Source: Myxococcales bacterium (GTDB taxonomy: Bacteria; Myxococcota_A; Polyangia; Palsa-1104; SHYY01). Taken from it: 32,118 bases of DNA. This document shows positions 23,088 through 30,220 of this stretch, piece after piece. The position numbers and the translations under genes are program-made. The stretch is taken from NCBI GenBank assembly GCA_023248875.1, contig JAHFDT010000017.1, forward strand, positions 1-32,118. Direction: 5' to 3'. The notes under the pieces were generated by a model. That model ran no database searches. It saw only the letters and a list, made by a program, of their open reading frames with translations, and was not told the origin of the DNA. The first letter of the stretch is position 1; the number at the start of each line of letters is the position of its first letter.

Positions 23088-24629
23088 GTGTTGCGCTCCC
23101 GGCTTCTCCTCGCCGTCTACGTCCTATTGACCACAGTGTCGCTACTGCCGATCTGGTGGGTGCGCTACCAACCGCTGCCCGATCTTTCGCAGCACCTCGC
23201 TGCCGCATCGGTGCTGCACAACCTCAGCGATCCGCGCTTCGATCTCGCCCGCTACTACGAGCTCAGCCTGGGTCTTACGCCCTACTGGGGCTACTACGGC
23301 CTGGTTCATCTGTTCGCTTTTCCTCTGGGGGTCGAAACGGCCAATCGGGTTGTGCTGTCGCTTTACGTCGCCGCGCTGCCCGCCGGTATGGGCCTGCTTG
23401 CACGCCGTTTCGCGCGCAGCCCCTGGCTCGGTCTGTTCACCTTTCCGATAGTGTGGAACTACAATTTCACCACCGGCTTCATCGCCTTTGCGCTCGGGCT
23501 GGCGGTGCTCCCTTGGGCGCTCGTCTGCTTCGACCGTTTTTGCGAGCGCGCTACGCCCGGCCGAGCGATCGCGGCCGTCGCCACGGGAGTAGCGGTTTTT
23601 TTCGTCCATCTTCTGCCGTGGGGCGCCTGGATCGGCTGCGCCGGACTCATCGGCCTTTTGCACCGCGGACAGAGTCTGCGGGCCATCGCGCAGCGCTTCC
23701 TGGTCTGGTGCGCGCCAACAGCGATCGGCGTGTGGGTCATGCTGCACGGCAAAGGGCTCAATATGGGCAGCGTGGCGCAGGGCATCACCTGGCGCCGTTA
23801 CGACGCCTGGTCGCAGGTGGGCCAGCTCTTCTACTGGGTATGGAACAATGGCTCCGATTTCGTCGTCGATCTCCCGGTGCTGGTGCTGGTGCTGGTGCTC
23901 CTCGCCGCCTGGGGAGCGCTGAAACTCAGTGCGCGGCGCCCGGTGCTGACGCTCCACGGGCTGCGCGCCGAGGCCTGCGTGCTGGTGGCGCTCGTGGCCT
24001 ATCTGGTGCTGCCGCGCTCCGTGCTCTCGCCGGGCTACTGGTGGGGCATCAACATTCGGTTCGCCTGCATCGCGGCGATGTTCATTGCGCTCTGTGTGCC
24101 GGGTGAAATCGTCGGTGGGCGGCGCTTTCTCCTGGTGCCGGTCGTGCTGGTGGGCCTCGGCTTTGCCGCACTGACGACGGTGCGATGGGTTCGCGCCAAC
24201 CATTTTTGTGCTGGCTACGACGAGCTCGCGCTGCAGATCACGCCCGGATCGCGCGTCCTCTTTGTCCTCCAAGAGCCGTGGCATTCGCCCGAAGATCGCT
24301 GGCACTACGTCCAAACCTATTACGGCATCCACCAGGCGCGCTTCGGGGGCTACATGCCCTACAATTTCGACGAGGGCTTTCCGCTCAAGTACAAGGTGCG
24401 CTACCCGGCCCCCACCTGGCGCCAGATGGTTTTTCGCTGGGATCGCCAGGCGCGCTACTACGACTATGTGCTGTCCTTCAACCACACTGGGAAGTCGCTG
24501 TTTGGCGCCCATCTCAAGGAGGTGACCCTCGTGAGCAGCTCCGGCCGCTGGAGCTTGTGGAAGCTGCCGGGCCCGCGGATCGACCAGCCGCCGCAGCCCG
24601 CCTACCCGTCGACGTGGGCGCTGCAGTAG
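23088..24629 (+). CDS. Polytopic membrane protein, possibly GT-C-type glycosyltransferase
   Basis: 513 residues from the GTG at 23088 (VLRSRLLLAVYVLLTTVSLLPIWW). Upstream in-frame starts lie inside the divergent gene. Eleven or so hydrophobic helices are seen. After the first one comes RYQPLPDLSQHLAAASVL, with an Asp in the place expected for the first catalytic residue of GT-C enzymes. A soluble C-terminal domain (about 410-513) includes TPGSRVLFVLQEPWHSP, YVQTYYGIHQARFGGYMP and RQARYYDYVLSF. This tail occurs in several bacterial membrane proteins of unknown function. It is divergent from another GT-C-like gene, so both may serve one cell-surface glycan. The assignment is tentative. Confidence 0.7.
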   Translation: MLRSRLLLAVYVLLTTVSLLPIWWVRYQPLPDLSQHLAAASVLHNLSDPRFDLARYYELSLGLTPYWGYYGLVHLFAFPLGVETANRVVLSLYVAALPAGMGLLARRFARSPWLGLFTFPIVWNYNFTTGFIAFALGLAVLPWALVCFDRFCERATPGRAIAAVATGVAVFFVHLLPWGAWIGCAGLIGLLHRGQSLRAIAQRFLVWCAPTAIGVWVMLHGKGLNMGSVAQGITWRRYDAWSQVGQLFYWVWNNGSDFVVDLPVLVLVLVLLAAWGALKLSARRPVLTLHGLRAEACVLVALVAYLVLPRSVLSPGYWWGINIRFACIAAMFIALCVPGEIVGGRRFLLVPVVLVGLGFAALTTVRWVRANHFCAGYDELALQITPGSRVLFVLQEPWHSPEDRWHYVQTYYGIHQARFGGYMPYNFDEGFPLKYKVRYPAPTWRQMVFRWDRQARYYDYVLSFNHTGKSLFGAHLKEVTLVSSSGRWSLWKLPGPRIDQPPQPAYPSTWALQ

Positions 24630-24655
24630 CCATTGCCTTTACAGAGGCTGCTGAC

Positions 24656-24819
24656 TTAGGGCCCGCATATGAATAAATCAATCGTTCTCGCCCCCGATGC
24701 ATCCCAGGTGGCTGCGTTATGCGTCGGTCACTTGCCTACGGGCAAGCTCCCTCCTTGCGCCTTGCCATCCGGGCGCCTCATGGCCAGCTTCGATTGATTT
24801 ATTCATATGCGGGCCCTAA
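24656..24819. repeat. Large inverted-repeat element B (164 bp)
   Basis: The arms at 24656-24684 and 24791-24819 are perfect reverse complements over 29 bp (TTAGGGCCCGCATATGAATA... and complement). The interior is 106 nt, the same length as in element A. The two interiors align along their length with one inserted and one deleted base; CGTCGGTCA, CTCCCTC, GCGCCT and GGGCGCCTC are shared. The central stem is CTTGCC/GGCAAG, replacing AATAC/GTATT of element A and so covarying. It lies 26 nt after the preceding stop codon and ends 9 nt before the coaX ATG. TTGATT in the right arm and TAACCT at its edge, 17 nt apart, are a weak promoter match for coaX. Confidence 0.85.
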
Positions 24820-24828
24820 CCTGCGCCC

Positions 24829-25593
24829 ATGCTGCTCGCCGTAGACGTTGGCAATACCAATACCGTGATCGGGGTTTTCGAGGGGAGCAAGCTCCTCGGC
24901 CACTGGCGCCTCGAAACCCGCGCGGCGCGCACCGCCGATGAATATGGTGCACTCTTGCGGGGGTTTTTCACGCTCGCCGGGCTGCCCTGGGGGAGCGTTG
25001 ATGTGGCGATTTTGGCGACGGTGGTTCCCGCCGTGCGCTGGGCCGTGGAGGGGATGTGCCAGCGCTACCTCGGGGGGATGCCGCTCGTGGTGGGGCCGGG
25101 GATCAAGAGCGGCATGCCGATCCTCTATGACAACCCACGCGAGGTGGGTGCCGATCGAATTGTCAATGCAGTTGCGGCCTATGAGCGCTATCGCCAAGGT
25201 TGTATCGTCGTCGACTTTGGCACCGCCACTACCTTCGATGCAGTGACGCAAAGGGGCGAGTATCTGGGCGGCGCGATTGCGCCGGGGCTGATCTTGGCGG
25301 CGGATGCGCTCTATCAGCATGCGGCTAAGCTACCGCGTGTAGAAATCATGCGGCCGAAGAGCGTGATCGGTAAGACCACCGTCACCAGCATGCAGGCGGG
25401 GCTGGTGTTTGGTTACGTGGGCCTCGTCGACGAGATTGTGCGCCGGATGGCCGAAGAGATGGGCTATCCAGTCCGGGTAGTAGCGACCGGGGGGCTGGCG
25501 CCGCTCATCGCTGCAGAGTCGAAAACCATCGAGGAGTCGGACGAGATGCTGACGCTGACCGGCCTTCGAATTTTGTACGAGCGCAACTCGTGA
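24829..25593 (+). CDS. coaX: Type III pantothenate kinase
   Basis: Phosphorylates pantothenate in the first step of coenzyme A synthesis. It belongs to the ASKHA fold and is not feedback-inhibited by CoA. The 254-residue length is normal. Signatures are DVGNTNTVIGVF (6-17), NPREVGADRIVNAVAAY (about 101-117), VVDFGTATTFDAV (about 126-138), GGAIAPGL and the C-terminal ATGGLAPLI. No Shine-Dalgarno sequence is visible; the ATG lies 9 nt after inverted-repeat element B. The CoA supplied would also feed the box pathway, but that link is only thematic. It converges on the lipid-kinase-like gene with 19 nt between stops. Confidence 0.95.
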   Translation: MLLAVDVGNTNTVIGVFEGSKLLGHWRLETRAARTADEYGALLRGFFTLAGLPWGSVDVAILATVVPAVRWAVEGMCQRYLGGMPLVVGPGIKSGMPILYDNPREVGADRIVNAVAAYERYRQGCIVVDFGTATTFDAVTQRGEYLGGAIAPGLILAADALYQHAAKLPRVEIMRPKSVIGKTTVTSMQAGLVFGYVGLVDEIVRRMAEEMGYPVRVVATGGLAPLIAAESKTIEESDEMLTLTGLRILYERNS

Positions 25594-25612
25594 TGAAGGC
25601 CGAAGAGTGTCG

Positions 25613-26521
25613 CTACGGAAGGACGATCTGAATTCGCGGGCCAATTCTCATGCGTAGGGCAGTATCTCGGAACAGCTCTCCGTCGAGTGTGTAGGACTCG
25701 GGACGGTCAAACTCGGCGGTAGCCTCCGTTGCGAGACGGTCGACGTGGGGCGAACCGCTGAGCGACTGTCCGCGGCGCACGCGGCGTAGCTGCAGGGCCA
25801 TCGCGGTGGTGGAGATCCCAGAGGCCACCAGGTGGAAGCGCTGCGGCTCGGTGCCGGCGCGATAGGCGACCCGCATGCCGATCCCCACCGAAGGCACCAC
25901 CGAGGCGACCACCAGCCGCGCGGCCCGAATCGTCTCCCGCTGACGATCGACCGACAGCCGGAGCGGCACCGGTGCAAACAGCTGCTGGGCGAACTGTCCC
26001 TGTACCAGTGACGAAACGGCGGTGCGCACCGCCAAGAGGCTGGCCCAGCCGATCCCCGGTCGGGGCGTGCGATAGTAGGCTTCGAGAAACCGTGCCCCCA
26101 TCGCGGCGGCACACAAAAAGCCGAAGCGGCCGTTCACCTCGAGGAGATCTTGCTCCACCTCGGGCACGGGCTCGCCTCGTCGCCGCCGAGACAGGAGGCG
26201 TGCCAAGATCTGCTCCGGGCGGCCGGCGATCCCCAAGTTTGCAGCGACGGTATTCGCGGTGCCGCCGCGCAAGAGGGCAAAGGGGGGAAGGGGCGCTGGA
26301 CGGCGCACCAGCTCAGTGAGGATGGCGAGGTTGGTGCCATCGCCCCCGCAGCTCGCCATCAGGCTGCAGCCCCCCAACCGGTCGATCGCCGATGCTACCT
26401 CCTCCGAGGTTGAGGTTTCGACCACCTCTCCTTCGGCGCCGAGGAGGTGGCGTAGCCGCTCCGCGAGTCCGCGGTCGCGCGCCACGCCGAGAGCGTTGGG
26501 ATTGACGATCACGCCGAGCAT
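25613..26521 (-). CDS. Diacylglycerol/sphingosine kinase-like catalytic-domain protein
   Basis: 302 residues from the ATG at 26521 (MLGVIVNPNALGVARD). A TTG at 26557 that overlaps the upstream stop is the alternative start. The DAGK catalytic signatures are intact: GGDGT (59-63, nucleotide binding), RGGTANTVAANLG (85-97) and YTLDGELF near 278-285. The family phosphorylates diacylglycerol or other lipid alcohols at the membrane, and the substrate here is not predictable. It follows the peptidase-like gene by 32 nt on the same strand. The phosphatidylserine synthase gene 2.7 kb away gives a phospholipid context. Confidence 0.87.
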   Translation of the reverse strand: MLGVIVNPNALGVARDRGLAERLRHLLGAEGEVVETSTSEEVASAIDRLGGCSLMASCGGDGTNLAILTELVRRPAPLPPFALLRGGTANTVAANLGIAGRPEQILARLLSRRRRGEPVPEVEQDLLEVNGRFGFLCAAAMGARFLEAYYRTPRPGIGWASLLAVRTAVSSLVQGQFAQQLFAPVPLRLSVDRQRETIRAARLVVASVVPSVGIGMRVAYRAGTEPQRFHLVASGISTTAMALQLRRVRRGQSLSGSPHVDRLATEATAEFDRPESYTLDGELFRDTALRMRIGPRIQIVLP

Positions 26522-26553
26522 CGGAGAGAGAGTCGACAGCCGAGGGGGGGCTG

Positions 26554-28797
26554 TCAATCACAGCGTGCAATCCAGTCGCGCGCCTCAGCCGCCAAAGCGG
26601 GGGACTGCGAAGCCAGCTCTACGAAGAGCTGCCGCGCGTTCGATCGATCCCCTGCCCGATAGGCCGCGATGCCCTCCAGACGAAGCGCCTCCTCTAGAAA
26701 GCCGCGGTCCGGTAGCCCGAGAGAGCGCGCGCGTGACAGCTCCGCCCGCGCCTCACGCCAGTGATCCCGCGCGAAGAGCTGCCGCGCGACGAGATAGTGG
26801 CCGAGGCCGCGCTCCGGTGCCGCGAGGACCACCGCCTGCGCCAGCTCGAGATCGGGCACCTGGTGCGGCTCGCTACCGACCAGGTAGCGTGCGAGCGACT
26901 CGCTGAGGAGGAGATCGGTGGCGGCGATCAGCTTGGCCCGCAAAAGGCGGCCGTTCGCTGGGTCGAGCGGTAGGGTCAGCGCCTGGCGATACCAGTCGGC
27001 GGCGCTGGGCTCGCGCCGACGCAGTGCCAGATCGCCCAACGCGGCCCAGGCATGGGCCCTTTCGGACGCTCCACTTTTTGGATGCGCCATGATTTCGCGG
27101 GCCACCGCGATCGCCTGCGGGAACTTCCCGGCGGCCAGTGCACCGTCGAGCAGCGCCACCAGCTGCGCCGGATCATCGGGATCGTCGTGGCACACCGATT
27201 CGAGCTGCACCAATGCGCCCGTGGCATCGCCCTGCGCTGCGAATGCACGCGCCCGCTCCCGACGAAGCGCCAGCTCATGCGCACACACTTTGTGGAAAAC
27301 GCCTGGTCGGCGCAGCCGTTCGAAGGACACCACCCGCTCCTCTTCGGACAGGGGCGTCGCGTCGATGCGCACCAGCCACTCGGTCTCGAGCTCCTCCAGC
27401 GTCCGTCCATACACGGATGAGAAATCGCCTCCGGAGCGGTAGAGGGCGCGAAACGATTCGGCGCCCCGAGTGGCCAAGAGAAACCGGCAAAATGATCCCG
27501 CCACCGAATAGGCCTGCGCCGAAGCCCGCGACAAAAAGCCGTATCCGAAAATCGATTGCAAAGAGGGCAGGAGCTGGGCGAGTCGAAGCACCTTGGCCTG
27601 CTGGTCGACCGCCAGGACGGTTTCGCTGGCCACCGCTGCGCCCTCGATCAGCCCTACGTTGATCAGCAGGCCGTGTCGCGCGACATGAAAGATCGAGTCG
27701 CCAAAAGCACCGGCGAACACGTGCGCGAGCTCATGCTGGAGCACGGGGTGGGGCCAGGCGTCGTGCTGAAGATAGATCTCCCGCCGCCACGGCTTGGCGA
27801 CCTGGGTGTGGCCTGCCCCGGTCCAGCGTCGCTTTTCGTTCGCATCGGCGAACAGATAGACCGTGGTCTTGCCGTCCGGAACGGCGCCGAGCAGCGGGGC
27901 CAGCTGGCGATAGCGAAACTCTGCCTCCTCGGCGGTGAGGGCGATTTCCTTGGCCCATGGCCCCAGCGGGGAATAGAGCAACTCGAAGTGGGCAGTGGTC
28001 TGGCGAGCTCCCAGATGGGCCGCGATGGTCACCGCGTCGGGCGCCAATTCGGAACGCGTCGCCTGAAAAGCCATCCCGCCGAGGAGGCTCAGGGCCAAAG
28101 CCAGAACGGCCTCGCGTCGGCGCAGCGGAAGGGCCAGGGTCCACTGGCGACCGTCGAGCAGTGCCGCGGCCCAGGCCAACGCCGAGGCCGCCCCTAAGAA
28201 ATGAAGGATGCGCGCATGAAGGAGCGCAGGACCGACAGCTACCTCCTCGTCGTAGATCGGACCGGCGAGGTAGCCGACGAAGGGATCATAGGCAAACACC
28301 GGCGGTGCGAAGTAGAAGCGCCAGAGGCCCCAGGCCACCGAGGCCCCGAGTGTCATCATCGCTAACAGAGTGGCGCGGCGCGACCAGGCCAGCCCCCAGG
28401 TTACGCCGACCGCCGAGGCCAGTGCGGCCGAGGCCATCGGCAGGGCGACAAACCAGAGCAGGCCACCGCCGAGGTCGCAGTTCTTGATGCGCAGCGCATT
28501 GGCCGACAGGATTGCCAGCGGGAGCAGCAGGGTCAGCCAGGCGCGGAACGCGGCACGCCGCCACAGTCGCGCGACCGACCCCAGCGGATGCGCTTCCGCA
28601 AGATCACTATCGGCACGCGAAGCCCGCGTTCGAGCACTACGCACGGTCGCCACGCCCAGCTGTGCTCCCGAGAGGGAACCCAGTACTGCCAATACCAGCG
28701 ACGACTCGTAGCCGAGCAGACCCAAGAGCGGCATCGACGCGAGCAGCAATGCGGCCAGCGCCAGCAGCACCCCCCACAGTAATTGATTCCTGCTCAT
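26554..28797 (-). CDS. Polytopic membrane protein with HELAH metallopeptidase-like domain and TPR-like tail
   Basis: 747 residues in three parts. The first 270 hold about seven hydrophobic helices beginning MSRNQLLWGVLLALAALLLASM. A soluble domain (about 275-500) has the zinc-binding motif HELAH at 355-359 (LQHELAHVFAG) and the preceding strand RREIYLQHDA, as in peptidase-MA-like gluzincins. GLIEGAAVASE at about 381-391 supplies a candidate third Glu ligand. The last 240 residues are helical with TPR-like pairs (AREIMAHPKSGASERAHAWAALGDLALRRREPSAADWYRQAL). The soluble part should lie outside the cytoplasm. Its divergent neighbour, the PilZ gene, starts only 24 bp away. No specific family name can be given. 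Confidence 0.78.
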   Translation of the reverse strand: MSRNQLLWGVLLALAALLLASMPLLGLLGYESSLVLAVLGSLSGAQLGVATVRSARTRASRADSDLAEAHPLGSVARLWRRAAFRAWLTLLLPLAILSANALRIKNCDLGGGLLWFVALPMASAALASAVGVTWGLAWSRRATLLAMMTLGASVAWGLWRFYFAPPVFAYDPFVGYLAGPIYDEEVAVGPALLHARILHFLGAASALAWAAALLDGRQWTLALPLRRREAVLALALSLLGGMAFQATRSELAPDAVTIAAHLGARQTTAHFELLYSPLGPWAKEIALTAEEAEFRYRQLAPLLGAVPDGKTTVYLFADANEKRRWTGAGHTQVAKPWRREIYLQHDAWPHPVLQHELAHVFAGAFGDSIFHVARHGLLINVGLIEGAAVASETVLAVDQQAKVLRLAQLLPSLQSIFGYGFLSRASAQAYSVAGSFCRFLLATRGAESFRALYRSGGDFSSVYGRTLEELETEWLVRIDATPLSEEERVVSFERLRRPGVFHKVCAHELALRRERARAFAAQGDATGALVQLESVCHDDPDDPAQLVALLDGALAAGKFPQAIAVAREIMAHPKSGASERAHAWAALGDLALRRREPSAADWYRQALTLPLDPANGRLLRAKLIAATDLLLSESLARYLVGSEPHQVPDLELAQAVVLAAPERGLGHYLVARQLFARDHWREARAELSRARSLGLPDRGFLEEALRLEGIAAYRAGDRSNARQLFVELASQSPALAAEARDWIARCD

Positions 28798-28821
28798 CGT
28801 TCGGCTAGTTTCGATCCCGAG

Positions 28822-29241
28822 ATGGCCAGCAACTCCGACGGAGAAGAACGCCGCATTGATCCCCGCGTGCCGATCGAACTCAAGGTCGAATACAAGAAGC
28901 TCAACACCTTCTTCGCCGACTATACCAAGAACATCTGCAAGGGCGGGACGTTCATTCGCACCCGCAAACCGCTCGACGTTGGAACCGAGTTTCTGTTCCG
29001 CCTTTCGGTGCCCAAACTCCCTAACCCACTTTCACTGCGCGGCCTCGTACGCTGGGTCAAGCGCGATGGCGATCCCTCGCCCGAGGGAGTACCGCCCGAT
29101 CACGAACCAGGAATGGGCATTCGTTTTCTCTATTCCTCGGACGCAGAGCGGGTCGAGATCGAGAATACGGTGGAGAAGTTGATGATCGATAGCCTCGGCC
29201 CACTACTCTATTCGAAGCTGATGGGCCGCCTCACTCCATGA
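28822..29241 (+). CDS. PilZ-domain protein (TIGR02266-like)
   Basis: 139 residues from the ATG at 28822; a longer frame begins within the divergent gene. The PilZ RxxxR motif is R11-I-D-P-R15 and the second c-di-GMP-binding motif reads N37-I-C39-K-G-G42. Ser of the usual N/DxSxxG is replaced by Cys. The sequence pattern (ERRIDPRVPIELKVEYK..., then GGTFIRTRKPLDVGTEFLF) is that of the Myxococcus xanthus paralogous domain family TIGR02266. It is probably a small c-di-GMP receptor, if the Cys substitution is tolerated. Its stop overlaps the phosphatidylserine synthase start by 4 bp. Confidence 0.88.
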   Translation: MASNSDGEERRIDPRVPIELKVEYKKLNTFFADYTKNICKGGTFIRTRKPLDVGTEFLFRLSVPKLPNPLSLRGLVRWVKRDGDPSPEGVPPDHEPGMGIRFLYSSDAERVEIENTVEKLMIDSLGPLLYSKLMGRLTP

Positions 29242-30047
29242 AGTATCTGGTGCCGAATGGCATCACCTGTTCGAGCATTCTCTTTTCCATGCTCGGCATC
29301 CACGCCGCCCTCGTCGGCGACATGCGGAGCGCCTGCTGGTGGATCCTCTACTCGGTGCTCTCCGACAAGCTCGACGGTCTGGTCGCGCGCAAGCTCAATG
29401 CCTCCTCGCCCTTTGGCGCCCAGCTCGACTCCTTGGCCGATTTGGCCTCCTTCGGCTTTGCGCCAGCGACGCTGTTTTGCGCCTTCTATTCGCGCCATCC
29501 GGAGGCCGGCTGGACTTCGGGTTGGCAGGCCGTGGCGCTACCGGTCATCGCCGCCAGCTATGTGATCGCCACGGCGATCCGATTGGCGCGCTTCAATGTG
29601 ATCGCCGATATTCCCGGTGCCGAGCGGATCTTTTTCGGCATGCCCTCCACCTTTGCCGGGGGGCTCATGACCGCGCTCCTTTGCACGCTGCTCAAGTATG
29701 GCGATCCGCAATGGGGCGGCGCCACCGCCGGCGATTGGCCGATGCTGGGTGTGGTGCGGCTCGATGGGCTCGCGCCTCATCTGCCGTGGGGGCTGCTCGG
29801 TGCCGCAGTGGCCATGGTTTCTCAGCTGCGGGTCCCCAAGGTCGGGGCCACCCAGATTCGCTTGATCAATGTGGGGCTGATCTCCAACGCCGTGGTTTGC
29901 TTCGGCCTGGGGTTGGCTCGGCGAATGCCCGAGTATCTCGCCGTCAGTGCGCTCGTCTATTTTGTCTTTTCCATCGGCAACCACCTGCTGGCGCCTTCGA
30001 CGCGTGGGGTCAAGCCTCCGCCGCTGTTCAGACAGGCGAGCGGTTAA
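29238..30047 (+). CDS. pssA: CDP-diacylglycerol-serine O-phosphatidyltransferase
   Basis: Integral membrane enzyme that condenses CDP-diacylglycerol with serine to give phosphatidylserine, the precursor of phosphatidylethanolamine. The 269-residue protein starts MKYLVPNGITCSSILFSM. It shows the complete CDP-alcohol phosphatidyltransferase motif DGxxARx8GxxxDxxxD (D46-G47, A50-R51, G60, D64, D68). About seven membrane helices follow. The ATG overlaps the PilZ stop (ATGA), so the two are translationally coupled. The TAA stop at 30045-30047 forms the outer end of inverted-repeat element C. Confidence 0.93.
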   Translation: MKYLVPNGITCSSILFSMLGIHAALVGDMRSACWWILYSVLSDKLDGLVARKLNASSPFGAQLDSLADLASFGFAPATLFCAFYSRHPEAGWTSGWQAVALPVIAASYVIATAIRLARFNVIADIPGAERIFFGMPSTFAGGLMTALLCTLLKYGDPQWGGATAGDWPMLGVVRLDGLAPHLPWGLLGAAVAMVSQLRVPKVGATQIRLINVGLISNAVVCFGLGLARRMPEYLAVSALVYFVFSIGNHLLAPSTRGVKPPPLFRQASG

Positions 30048-30220
30048 CGCGGTGCTCGGGCGCGTTGGCCACTTTGATCAGGGCTTACGTCCTCCCTCGG
30101 TCTCGTCACATACCAAAAGTATGCTCCTCGGCCTCGGTCCGCGAGGCTCCCGGTCCGAGGACGTCTGCGACCGAGGCCGTGGAGAGGCGCTCGCGCTGAA
30201 CGCGCCCGAGCACCGCGTTA
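30045..30220. repeat. Large inverted-repeat element C (176 bp) between convergent genes
   Basis: The arms at 30045-30066 and 30199-30220 are perfect reverse complements over 22 bp (TAACGCGGTGCTCGGGCGCG... and complement). The interior of 132 nt holds a nested stem ACGTCCTC/GAGGACGT and a central small stem CATAC/GTATG with a CAAAA loop, followed by CTCC as in elements A and B. The left arm starts with the TAA stop of pssA. The right arm ends with the complement of the TAA stop of the GMC oxidoreductase gene, so each gene terminates inside an arm. A bidirectional terminator or 3'-end protector is plausible. Confidence 0.8.

Noticed and set aside
23142-24512. 456-codon open frame antisense to the polytopic membrane protein
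   Set aside because: Its composition (His, Arg, Gln, Glu rich, no folded pattern) is that of a shadow; the sense frame has clear membrane helices.
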